Shown here piece after piece: positions 10,959-20,617 of a stretch of DNA of 64,000 nt. The position numbers were made by a program, and so were the translations under genes. Under the pieces are notes generated by a model, which was not told where the DNA came from, ran no database searches, and worked only from the letters and a program-made list of their open reading frames with translations. The first letter of the stretch is position 1, and each line of letters begins with the position of its first letter. Source of the stretch: Montifringilla adamsi (taxonomy: Eukaryota; Chordata; Aves; Passeriformes; Passeridae); NCBI GenBank assembly GCA_017590115.1, contig JAGGNK010012559.1, positions 516,370 through 580,369 of the forward strand. Direction: 5' to 3'.

Positions 10959-11756
10959 CTGGGGCTGGGGCTCATTTGGAATCGAGGCCTGGGGGTGGCT
11001 GATGATGCTCTGGGTGTGGGGAGGGCAGGGGAGGCTCCCAGGGCATTCCTTGGTGGTTTTGTCCTTGAGTGCTCAGGGTTTGTCCCTCCTCTTCCCCCTC
11101 CAGCTCAGATTCAAGACAAGCTCAGATGGTGCAGCCCCAGCTCTGCACTGTCCCCTCTCTGCTTTCTGTCCCCATCCTGAACTAAGGACAGCAGGACAGC
11201 CAGGGCTGTGCTCTCCTCTGCTGGCTGCACTTGGGAGTCCCTCCTTATGTAGCTTAGACCCTCAAAGCTTAACTCTTACTTAATTTCATGAGTAACTTTG
11301 AGTATCTGGCCTGGGTCAGCACGATGGGCCCTGTCTGTCATTTGAGGCAGGAATTGGGTAAGGTTTGGATGCTGTTGAGAAATCGGGCATGGGGATGCTG
11401 TTGGGATTCTCACAAGCATCCAGGTCCACAGGGCTCTCAAAGGAGAGAGCCTTTGGTCTGCACAGCTCCTGCCTCATCTCAGAGAGAGATTCCCGATTTC
11501 TGCTTAATTTAGGGGGCAGCAGGAGGGACATGGAACAGCGTTTCCCCATCCAGTTCAGAAGTAGAAACCCCTCAGAAATCCCCAAATGCCTAAAGGCCGA
11601 ATTATCCCCAGCAGGAATGAACTGGGCTTGGTGACCATAAATGATCAGAGCTTTGTAAAGGCCGAGTCTGCCTGTACAAACTGGTGATTGCAGTTTCCTG
11701 TGGGATGAGGTTTCCTTCCAAGAAGTGACCCTGGAACACCTCTAGAGGCGGCAGGA
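10959..11756. other. single-copy sequence, no gene recognised
   Basis: Contains a short AT-rich stretch near 11250-11300. Open frames up to 129 codons without recognisable domains. Confidence 0.55.
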
Positions 11757-12545
11757 GCTGCCCTGGGCAGTGACAGGGACAGCCGGGCTCATGCCCTGCC
11801 AGGACCTGCCCGGGCACTGACAGTGGCAGTGACAGTGACAGCCAGACTCGTGCCCTGCCAGGACCTGCTCGGGCACTGACAGTGGCAGTGGCAGTGACAG
11901 GGACAGGGACAGCCGGGCTCGTGCCCTGCCAGGACCTGCCTGGGCACTGACAGTGACAGGGACAGGGGTAGTGACAGGGACAGGGACAGCCGGGCTCGTG
12001 CCCTGCCAGGACCTGCCTGGGCACTGACAGTGACAGGGACAGGGGTAGTGACAGGGACAGGGACAGCCGGGCTCGTGCCCTGCCAGGACCTGCCTGGGCA
12101 CTGACAGTGACAGGGACAGGGGTAGTGACAGGGACAGGGACAGCCGGGCTCGTGCCCTGCCAGGACCTGCCTGGGCACTGACAGTGACAGGGACAGGGGT
12201 AGTGACAGGGACAGGGACAGCCGGGCTCGTGCCCTGCCAGGACCTGCCTGGGCACTGACAGTGACAGGGACAGGGGTAGTGACAGGGACAGGGACAGCCG
12301 GGCTCGTGCCCTGCCAGGACCTGCCTGGGCACTGACAGTGACAGGGACAGGGGTAGTGACAGGGACAGGGACAGCCGGGCTCGTGCCCTGCCAGGACCTG
12401 CCTGGGCACTGACAGTGACAGGGACAGGGGTAGTGACAGGGACAGGGACAGCCGGGCTCGTGCCCTGCCAGGACCTGCCCGGGCACTGACAGTGACAGGG
12501 ACAGTGGTAGTGACAGGGACAGGGACAGCCGGGCTCGTGCCCTGC
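11757..12545. repeat. minisatellite with 77-bp unit
   Basis: The landmark AGCCGGGCTCGTGCCCTGCC recurs at 11911, 11988, 12065, 12142, 12219, 12296, 12373, 12450 and 12527, exactly every 77 bp. Two more degenerate copies lie upstream (11757-11910) where GGCAGT/GACAGT blocks vary in number. Within each unit GACAGGGACAG is itself repeated. The array has no stop on the minus strand, which produces overlapping frames of 406, 295 and 271 codons. Because 77 is not a multiple of three, all frames read the same periodic peptide, so these are not genes. Confidence 0.95.
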
Positions 12546-12850
12546 TCGCTGCCCCAGCAGTGGGCAGGCAGCCCCGGCTGAGTCCCGGGCAGGAGCCGGG
12601 GCACAAACGCAGCCCCTGCCCGCGTTCATTGCCCGAGGTGAATGCTGCCCTCCCTCCGGGCCGGGCGCTCCTGGGGCTGCCCGAAAGGTCGCTTCTGGCT
12701 TTCCGCTCCGTTTGCAGATTCACTGGAGGCCGAGCCCAAAGGGAAGCTCTGAACAGAAGGCAGAGGGTCCCTCCCGCCCTGCTGCTGTGACATTCCTGCT
12801 CGGGAGGGAGCTCCGGGGACAATCAGAGCCCTAGCGCAGGGCCCCGGGCA
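12546..12850. promoter_or_regulatory. CpG-rich segment (possible CpG island)
   Basis: By eye I count about 21 CpG dinucleotides in some 300 GC-rich bases, unusual for this window. It follows the 77-bp array directly, whose units also hold CpGs. No TATA box or clear first exon is visible. It may be an orphan promoter or simply GC-rich single-copy sequence. Confidence 0.45.
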
Positions 12851-12859
12851 TGGGACATG

Positions 12860-13050
12860 AACCAGAAGCTGGGCAAGGAATTATTACTTCTGCTTCTGTT
12901 CCATTATGCTTTATGCTAAAAGACTGAAATGATCAATGCTGTGTTAATAAATTTCATTTGGCTCATTTAATAGATGACTTAGTAGAGGAGTGAGTTTGGC
13001 TACGGCCAGTAATGAATTAATAACTATGCAAGGAGCACATTCCCTCACAG
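12860..13050. promoter_or_regulatory. AT-rich candidate regulatory segment
   Basis: Dense homeodomain-like motifs: GTTAATAAATTTCATTTG near 12942, AATGAATTAATAAC near 13008 and ATTATGCTTTATG near 12903. It sits right after the CpG-rich segment. Conservation untested. Confidence 0.28.
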
Positions 13051-13429
13051 AAATACTTCATCCTGGCATAATTCTTTATTCCAGGGAAACATGGAGGCTC
13101 TGCAGGACTCTGCTGCCTCTCTGGGAGCACAGGTGTCACTCGGATCTGGAGACAGGAGTGAAATGGTCCATTAGGACTGGGGTTAAAGGAGTTGCTTTCC
13201 CAACTGGCCCAAGTGCTCCCATTGTTTCCTCACTAATGGCACCAATTTCCCGGTGCATGGAGAGAGTGGGCCTGACAGGAGAACTGGAAATGAAATTTGT
13301 CAGCTTTGCTCAGCTGCATCCAGGAGTTAATGCCCAGCTGGGCTGGGCTTTACAGTGCAGCTTTTGCAGCTGCTGGCCCAAAACTCCTCCAAAATCCCCT
13401 GTGGACAATGCAGCAAATGGAGCATGGAC

Positions 13430-13476
13430 AGGAGGTTCCTTATGGGTCCCTTCCAACTCCAGATATTCCGTGATTC
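13430..13476 (+). mobile_element. CR1 tail fragment
   Basis: GGGTCCCTTCCAACTCCAGA followed by TATTCCGTGATTC is a plus-strand CR1 3' end about 47 bp long. Confidence 0.65.
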
Positions 13477-13982
13477 ACCCACTTGAAACCCCTCAGTTTT
13501 GCTCAGAGTGAAAATGTTTCTTTAGCACTTAAGCTGCACTTTCCCTGCACAGCCCCAGCCTGTTCCTGCTCACACTGGCAGTGACTGATGGGAATAATCC
13601 CTCCCCATTTGCCCCGGCACAGGCTCTTCTGCAGCTGCAAACAGCTCTGCTGCCTCCACAGAGCCATCTCCCCTCCAGCCTGGGCCTGCCTGGCTCTCCC
13701 AGGCCCAATTCTCCAAACCTTTCCATCATTTTTATGGCTCCCTGGCCGGTATGTGCTGCTGGAGGTTTGTGATATGCATCAGGCTGCTGAACACCTCGAG
13801 CAGGCTGGGCTGGGGCTCACCTGGGCTCTCTCTGGGCAGCCCTGGGAGCTGCAGGGACCCCACAGATGATCCCCCTGAAGGGGGCACAACACAGCTAGGA
13901 CAGGCAGAGGGGACAAAGGAAGCAGCTGGAGCTGCTGGGGCAGCAAATGCTGTTCAGGAAGCTCAGGGAATGCTCTGCACAC
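13477..13982. other. single-copy sequence, no gene recognised
   Basis: GC-moderate, pyrimidine-rich at 13600-13740. Overlapping frames of 93 and 122 codons show no domain. Confidence 0.5.
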
Positions 13983-14075
13983 AGATCACAGAATCCTGGA
14001 ATGGTTCTGGCTGGAAGAACTCCCACCACTCACTCCCGAGAGTCCCATCCCTTTTGGACACTCCCTGTGTTTTAT
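13983..14075 (-). mobile_element. diverged CR1 tail
   Basis: AGATCACAGAATCCTGGAAT followed by GGTTCTGGCTGGAAGAACTC resembles the reverse complement of a CR1 end but with many substitutions. Confidence 0.6.
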
Positions 14076-14275
14076 CAGGTCCTACCCAACCCTCAGAGCT
14101 GGAAACAGCTAGAAGCTGAGGCAGCAGGGCAGGACAGCTTCTGGAAGTGTCCTCTCCCAATGCCAGGAGATCCCAAGGCATGGAACCCAGCTGGTTCCCT
14201 CTCCCTCCCTGCACTGCAGTCACTCATTTGGCTGGTTCTGTTCCTGGGCTGCTTCTGGAAGGGGAACAGGAGCTG

Positions 14276-14422
14276 TGGGAGGAAGCAGGAACCAGGGAGG
14301 AAGCAGGAACCAAGGAGGAACCAGGAACCAGAGAGGGATCAGGAGCCAGGGAGGGACCAGAAACCAGAGAGGGATCAGGAGCCAGGGAGGGATCAGAGCC
14401 AGGGAGGGATCAGGAACCAGGG
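14276..14422. repeat. purine-rich tandem array, 17-18-bp unit
   Basis: About eight copies of GGGAGGGATCAGGAGCCA and variants (GGAAGCAGGAACCA at the left). An 18-bp unit keeps reading frame, so the plus strand codes a monotonous REGSGAREG-type peptide that I regard as spurious. Confidence 0.9.
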
Positions 14423-15535
14423 TCTGTGCACACACTGCCTGACCCTGGAGATCTGAGTCTGCTCCTTGTCAGCCTTGTGTCCTGGGACACCAGCACTGCT
14501 CAGGGGTTTGGGATACTGAGAGCAGAATACCACACCAGACCTGCTGATATCCAGCAAATATCCTGGATATGCTGCTTCTACACAAGATGCAGTCATTTGC
14601 CTTAAAAAGACCAACCCAAAACCTGCCTGGAGGATTAAAACTGCTCCTAATAAACACCAGGGTTTCCTCTGCCTCCAAACACAGGGATCAGAGCTCCAGC
14701 TCTGATGGAGGAGGTGACTCCACCAATTCCGTGATTCTGTACCTTGGAGCAGCTGGGTTCTTTTTGTCCCTTTCTCCCCCAGGAGCAGGGGCAGGTTTTA
14801 CTTGAGATGCACAAACAGTTCCCATTGCACAGCGGAGGCAATGAAAGTGCTGAGTGCAATCACTGCCAGAGCTTGTGGCTGCTTTATGGGGCTGCTCCAG
14901 CAGTCTGAAACCTGCCTGCTGCACATTCTGACATGATGGAAAATGCCAAACTGCCAAACAAAGTTTGCAGGCAATGTGGCCTGAGAGCCACAGGGGCAGG
15001 GATCCCTCCCTGCTCTGACTGCAGCCCAGAGTGACCCCAGACACCCCAGAGCTCCCAGCCAGGATCACCACTGGTCCAGGAAGGACCAGAGCTCTGTGCC
15101 AGCCCCGGCTGCAGCTCAGGGGCTCAGACCCCCAGGGATGTTTCTTCTGCCTTTCAGCAGAAATTTTTCATGTCCCCAGACCACGGTGTGAATTCCCTGC
15201 TCAGGACTGTGGGAAATGGGATTTTATCATCAGAGAGCCTTAGGTGCCAACCAGACCCGAGGAGCAGCCTTGCAAAGGAGCTGCCTTTGGCATCGTACCC
15301 TGGAGTGGAAAAAATCCCTGTCAGCAGTAAAACCCCACTCCTGTCCCATGGGCAGCCAGCAGGAGCTGTGTGTTCCTGTCATTAATGTCACTGCCCAGCT
15401 CAGATCCAGGCTCACCTTGGCTTGAGGTCACCCAGCTGAAGCCTGGACCCTGTGGATGTGCAGGTGCCAGGGGAATCCTGCTGCTTATCTCCTGCTCTGG
15501 GGCTGGGCCTTGTTTTCCCTGAGCCTGCTGAAAAA
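14423..15535. other. single-copy sequence, no gene recognised
   Basis: No repeat family apparent. CACCAATTCCGTGATTCTGT at about 14721-14740 could be the last bases of a CR1 but is too short to call. Confidence 0.5.
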
Positions 15536-15605
15536 ACAGAGATAAAATCCCCTGTCCACAGCACCAATCCTGCCATGAACAGAGATAAAATCCCCTGTCC
15601 ACAGC
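15536..15605. repeat. two-copy 43-bp-period duplication
   Basis: ACAGAGATAAAATCCCCTGT plus CCACAGC occurs at 15536-15562 and 15579-15605 without mismatch. Confidence 0.85.
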
Positions 15606-15851
15606 CCCAGAGCTGCCCCCAAGTCCTGTGTGCAGCAGACCCTGCTGGGGTTTTCAGTGGCTGCTGAGATAAGGAGGAGCTGCAGCCATGGAGCACTGAG
15701 ATAAGGCACCACACACAGATCAGGGATTTCTCCTGCCTGGCATCGAGGTGGACACACAATTGACCATGTACTGGTGGCTGCTAGGACCTGGCCACTGTCA
15801 CCTGCTGTCCCAGGCAGGGTGGGCACTGAGAGCCCTCTGTGCTCAACAGCT

Positions 15852-16074
15852 GAGAACAGAGAGCAGGTAACACAGAGAACAGAGCAGAGAGCAGAGCAGA
15901 GAACAGAGAGCAGAGCAGATAGCAGAGCAGAGAGCAGAGAACAGAGCAGAGAACAGAGAACAGAGCAGAGAACAGAGCAGAGAACAGAGCAGAGAGCAGA
16001 GAACAGAGAGCAGAGCAGAGCAGAGAGCAGAGCAGAGAGCAGAGTAGAGAGCAGAGCAGAGAGCAGAGAAGCAG
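15852..16074. repeat. polypurine AGAGCAGAGAAC array
   Basis: About 220 bp built from AGAGCAG and AGAACAG words. Few C residues and almost no T on the plus strand. It yields frames of 115, 161 and 86 codons that read REQRTEQR on one strand and CSLLCSLL on the other, so those are not genes. Confidence 0.92.
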
Positions 16075-16377
16075 CCTCTGGGGCAGGAGGCAGAGGGACC
16101 CACCCTGTGTCCCCAGAGTGACCAGGGACCCCGACACTGAGGGGCTGTGGCAGGAGAGAGGTTGTGGAAGTAACTGGAACAGAGTCTTGAGGAGGAGCTG
16201 GGTTTGGAATTGTCCTGGGAGCTGAGCAGAGGCTGCCCTGGCCCTGGGGTGAGGCTGAGCAGCCACTCAGCTCTGCCAGGGTTTGTTGTTCAGGGCTTTT
16301 CCTTCTGGTTCAGGGCCTTCTCCTGGGAGTGGGATGCCCCTGTGACTTGGGAGGAGTGCCAGGGTGTGTCATCAAGC
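16075..16377. other. single-copy sequence, no gene recognised
   Basis: GC-rich, purine-rich sequence between the polypurine array and a CR1. Nothing recognisable. Confidence 0.5.
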
Positions 16378-16590
16378 CATGGAGTGATTTGGGGTGGAAG
16401 GGCCCTTAAATCCCATCCAGTGCCACCCCTCCCACTGTCCCAGGTGCTCCCAGCCCCAGTGTCCAGCCTGGCCTTGGGCACTGCCAGGGATCCAGGGGCA
16501 GCCCCAGCTGCTCTGGCAATTCCAGCCCAGCCCCTCCCCACCCTGCCAGGGAACAATTCCCAATTCCCAAGATCCCATCCAGCCCTGCCC
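16378..16590 (-). mobile_element. CR1 3'-end fragment
   Basis: Begins CATGGAGTGATTTGGGGTGG and includes CCAGTGTCCAGCCTGGCCTT and GGGAACAATTCCCAATTCCC. Same subfamily as 20354-20617 and the plus copy at 42193-42441. Confidence 0.88.
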
Positions 16591-16712
16591 AAAGAAGTGA
16601 CAGGAATGTTTCACAGGGTAAGATTCCTCGTTTCAAAAGACTGACCTTCTAAATTGCCCTCCTTTTAAAACAAAGAAAACTCTGAGCTTTCAGCCACCCC
16701 TTCCCCCAAAAC

Positions 16713-16714
<2 letters not shown>

Positions 16715-16752
<38 letters not shown>
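16715..16752. repeat. poly(T) tract, 38 bp
   Basis: Uninterrupted T run. No SINE or processed pseudogene body is recognisable on the minus strand next to it, so it may be a plain mononucleotide repeat. Confidence 0.9.
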
Positions 16753-16753
<1 letters not shown>

Positions 16754-17094
16754 GCTGGGATTGAAGCGATTTTAGTTTCCATTGTGGCTGCTGAGCCAAA
16801 GAAGTGCCTTTCTCTCTGTTCTGCAGCTAATTTAGAATTGCTGCATAAATTGTCACTCAGCTCAGTGCCCAATATCTGACTGCAGCTCAGCTCATATTAA
16901 AAATTAGACAGGTGCTAAATGCAGCTTTAATGCTTCCACTTATAAGATGATCCTTCTCCTACTTCTTCTGTGATCCCTCCCTTTCCTGTGCCAGAGAGAG
17001 GAAAGGATTCCCAAAGAGCCTGGTCCAGTATGGCTGGGGAAAATCCCCCTTTGCCTTCCAGCTCCTGCCCAGCCCAGGGCCTGCTGGGCTGGGA
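16753..17094. promoter_or_regulatory. AT-rich single-copy candidate element
   Basis: Contains GTTTCCATTGTGGCTGCTGA (SOX-like ATTGT), GCTAATTTAGAATTGC, CATATTAAAAATTAGACAGG and CTTATAAGATG between 16775 and 16950. No gene. Possible conserved non-coding element; untested. Confidence 0.25.
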
Positions 17095-17192
17095 ACATCC
17101 CTCACCCCTCCCCCTTCCCTCACCCCAAATCCCTCACCCCTCCCCCATCCCTCACCCAAATTCCTCATCCCTCACCCCAAATCCCTCACCCC
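17095..17192. repeat. CT-rich low-complexity tandem tract
   Basis: Repeated CCCTCACCCC(T/A)AAAT and CCCTCCCCC words, about seven imperfect units. Confidence 0.8.
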
Positions 17193-17228
17193 ACAGGCTG
17201 GAGCTGCTCCTGTTGCTGTGGGTATGAG

Positions 17229-17640
17229 AACAGAGCTGGGAAAGGTCTGGAGCCCCAGGAGGGGCTGAGGGAGCTGGGAAGGGGCTCAGCCTGGAGAAAA
17301 GGGGGCTCAGGGGGGACCTTGTGGCTCTGCACAACTCCTGACAGGAGGGGACAGCCGGGGGGGTCGGGCTGTGCTCCAGGGAACAGGGACAGGAGGAGAG
17401 GGAATGGCTCAGGCTGGGCCAGGGCAGGCTCAGGGTGGATTTTAAGGAAAATTTCTCCATGGAAAGGCCTGTCCAGCCTGGCACAGCTGCCCAGGGAAGT
17501 TTGGAGTCCCCATCCCTGGAGGGGTTTAACAGGCCTGGATGTGGATGTGGCCCTTGGGGACACGGGCAGTGCTGGCCTCAGCAGTGGGGGGGAACAGGGG
17601 GATTTGATGATCTCAAAGGTGTTTTCCCATGATTCTGTAG
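17229..17640 (+). mobile_element. CR1 3' region, about 410 bp
   Basis: Runs from GAACAGAGCTGGGAAAGGTC through GGGGGACCTTGTGGCTCTGC and AACAGGGACAGGAGGAGAGG to the tail TGATGATCTCAAAGGTGTTT, CCCATGATTCTGT. Very similar to 22748-23148. Relics of the ORF2 C-terminal end can still be read. Confidence 0.92.
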
Positions 17641-18648
17641 AAAATCTGCCAAGGAATGGTGCCAGCCCTCTGCAGGTACCTGGGCTGGGCAGGGTTGCTG
17701 TGAGCTCTCTGTTCCCAAAGGAGGAGAATGGGCATTCTCAGTGAATTCCATGGCAACTCAGGTTTGTGGGTTTGGTTACCCCTTTATCCAGCTGGGTAAG
17801 GAAGTCCAGAGAGCCCCTGAGGTTACTGGGAAGGGATGTTCTGGGGTAAACCGCTGCAATGAGAGGCCTTGAGGGTCCAAACATTCCTCATAGATGTCCC
17901 CTGCACCTCCTCAGAGAGGATTTATCCTCGTGCCCTTCATGCACAAACCCAAATTATCCTAACTTGGAACCAGAACTGTCCCCAAAGTTCTGAACATCTT
18001 CTACCTCTCCCTCATCCTCTCTGTGCAGACTCCCCTGAAGAAAAGCCCTGAATTTTACACCAAATTCCATTCACCAAAAGACACAAGAACCCCCCAGAGT
18101 GATCTCCAAGTGCCACATGGAGCAGTTGCTGTAGATAATCCCTATAAAAATTAATGCCTCAGAAAATGTTTGTTCCTGGAGCCCAGCCCAACACCACAAA
18201 CCATCTGTCAGCTCCAGGACAGCGCCACAGGGCCAGGGGCTCCACGTGGCACAGGAAGGGATGGGTTTGGCAAGGAGCTTGGAGCCAGGGCAGATCCTGC
18301 AGCTGCAGGCCTGGGAGGGACCAGCCCAGGAGAGGAATAACCCCATAAATAAATGCAAGGGCAGGAGTCTGGAGCAGAGCTGTGCTTGAAGGGGTTTCAT
18401 GCAGTTCATTGAGGCTTTTAGAGGAATGGATTATTCCCAGCCTGTGGGGTCCTGCAGCAAAGACCTCATTTGCCATTAGGGGCTGTGCTTGGCTTTGCAA
18501 ATCCCAAAGGAAGGCTCTGGCTCCATCCCATTGCTCTCCAGAGAGCAACAATTTCATATAACATTCCTCACCCAGAGGTAACAGGGAGGGTTTTTTTCCC
18601 AAAAAGAGAGGGGCTGGAGCTGCTGGTGAGCTGTGCATGGGGGGCTGT
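17641..18648. other. single-copy sequence, no gene recognised
   Basis: Nothing recognisable. A minus-strand 185-codon frame at 18159-18716 begins in the 10-bp array and is spurious. Confidence 0.5.
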
Positions 18649-18717
18649 GGGGACACGAGGGGGCATGAGGGGACACGAGGGGACATGAGGGGACACGAGG
18701 GGACATGAGGGGACACT
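18649..18717. repeat. GGGGACACGA / GGGGACATGA array
   Basis: About seven 10-bp units alternating CACGA and CATGA, so the higher-order period is 20 bp. G4 runs every 10 bp. Confidence 0.92.
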
Positions 18718-19650
18718 CTTGGAGCCCCACAGAGGAGCAGTGTAGGGGCTCAGGGCTCATGGGGACACAGAGCATCCAAGGACTTGAGCAAAGCTCCAAG
18801 GCCAGCTCCAGGCACAGCCAAAGGTCCCAAAGTTTGGGGTCACTGACCCAGCAGCAACCACAGAGCAGCAGAGGAACAGGAAAGGTGACCCCCGAACCAG
18901 AGTGGGCAGATCTGCCTGGAAAGGGCTGCAAAAATCCTAAATCCATGGCCCCGTGCACTGGAGCTGCAGCCTTGTGGGCTTGGCACAGTTTGGGGGTGGC
19001 CACTGGGATGTGTCACGGGCACTTTACTCTGCAAGGACCTGGGGTTTCAAATTCCCAAAACCAGGATTGCAAGCACGGGCTTATTTGGGATTTACAGCCC
19101 CTCAAATACAGGGACAGGGCAAGCCCTTCTTCTGCAACTCAGCACCAGGAATCTTTTCCTAGCTGCTTTGGTGGGTAATGGGAAGTTTTCTCCATGAAAA
19201 ATGCTGAAACAAAGGTTCTGATGGGAACTTTGGGGGTTTGAGGAGAAAAACACGACAGCAAAAATGCAATGTCCCAATATCACATCCTTCTCCTAAAGAA
19301 CTGTAACTTAATTGATATAAAGAGTTAAAACTGAGGCACTTCTAAAAGCAGCTGTGACGTGATTTTTACTTTGTTTTGTGGGAAGGTAAAATTAAGGTGT
19401 TTTGTGTTTTTTCCTTTTTGTGCATAGACAATTTTTGGATTGTGAACTCCCCTGAAGAAGCAGAGCCTGCCCTGGGGTGTCTGGGGGGATCACTGGTGAT
19501 GGAAGCAGTGACATTAATAATCTCCCATTCTTTCCTGCCTGCTCCCAACTCCCCAGCTCTGCTGGAAGCTCCACCCTTGAGCTTTCCCTTTGGAAAAGGA
19601 ACAAACCCAAGCTACTCCAGAAACCCAAGTTTATGGAGTAGAAAGTTTGT
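18718..19650. other. single-copy sequence, no gene recognised
   Basis: AT-richer at 19290-19440. No repeat family and no supported exon. Confidence 0.5.
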
Positions 19651-19810
19651 GTAATCCTGTAATGGTTTGGGTTGGAATGGCCTTAAATCCCATCTCACTC
19701 CGCCCCTGCCATGGCAGGGACACCTCCCCCTGTCCCAGGTGCTCCCAGCCCCAATGTCCAGCCTGGCCTTGGGCACTGCCAGGGATCCAGGGGCAGCCAC
19801 AGCTGCTCTG
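19651..19810 (-). mobile_element. CR1 3'-end fragment
   Basis: Starts GTAATCCTGTAATGGTTTGG and contains CCTGCCATGGCAGGGACACC and CCAATGTCCAGCCTGGCCTT. Confidence 0.88.
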
Positions 19811-20353
19811 TTCTGAGCCTGGGACTGAGCTGAGTTTTGTTAAATCAGCTGAAGAGCCCAAACCCAGCCCCAGCACGGAGCATCCCTGCAGCAGCACTTT
19901 GGGGTTTGCTGGAAGGGAGGCTGAGCTGGAATTGCTGCCCCCTGACAATGACAGCCACATTCTCACTGCTCAGCCCCCATTCATGGGACACTCCAAGATA
20001 TCGACAAAACTGTTGATAATTTATTTTTAGTTCTCCTTTCAGATGCTTGTTGAGAGTAATTCCAGAAAAGCAGGTGTGGAAAGGGAAGGTATTGTGAGCC
20101 TGAACACTCTTCTTCCATTTAGGATTGCTGAAAGTGCTTGAAAGTTTCTGCAAATGGAAAAGAAGATCCACTTATTTTCCAACCACAGTGTTGGCATGAG
20201 AAACCCAGCGGGAAGTGGCTCTCAAACACAAAGGAGTTGTTTCACCCAGCTCCTCAAAAGGGCACTTACAGCACAAGCTGGGGGGGCTGGGGGTGCAGGG
20301 GAACAGAAAATTGGGAACATCTGAACAGCCACGAGCTCTGCACCAGCTCAGGA
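19811..20353. other. single-copy sequence, no gene recognised
   Basis: Includes AT-rich GATAATTTATTTTTAGTTCT near 20011-20033. No domain-bearing frame. Confidence 0.5.
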
Positions 20354-20617
20354 TACGGAATCGGGCTGGGATGGGCTGGGAGGGACCTTAAATCCCAGCC
20401 AGTGCCACCCCTGCCCTGGCAGGGACACCTCCCAGTGTCCCAGGTGCTCCCAGCCCCAATGTCCAGCCTGGCCTTGGGCACTGCCAGGGATCCAGGGGCA
20501 GCCCCAGCTGTTCTGGCAATTCCAGCCCAGCGCCTCCCCAGCCTGCCAGGGAACAATTCCCAATTGCCAAGATCCCATCCAGCCCTGCCCTCTGGCAGTG
20601 GAAGCCATTCCCTGTGA
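20354..20617 (-). mobile_element. CR1 3'-end fragment
   Basis: Begins ACGGAATCGGGCTGGGATGG. It carries the same GGGAACAATTCCCAATTGCC block as 16378-16590 and extends a little further into CCCTCTGGCAGTGGAAGCCA. Confidence 0.88.

Noticed and set aside
11602..12822. 406-codon minus-strand open frame and its 295- and 271-codon companions
   Set aside because: They read the 77-bp array in different frames and give the same periodic peptide. Lack of stops is a property of the repeat.
15774..16266. Low-complexity R-E-Q-R and C-S-L proteins
   Set aside because: Translation of the polypurine array on either strand.
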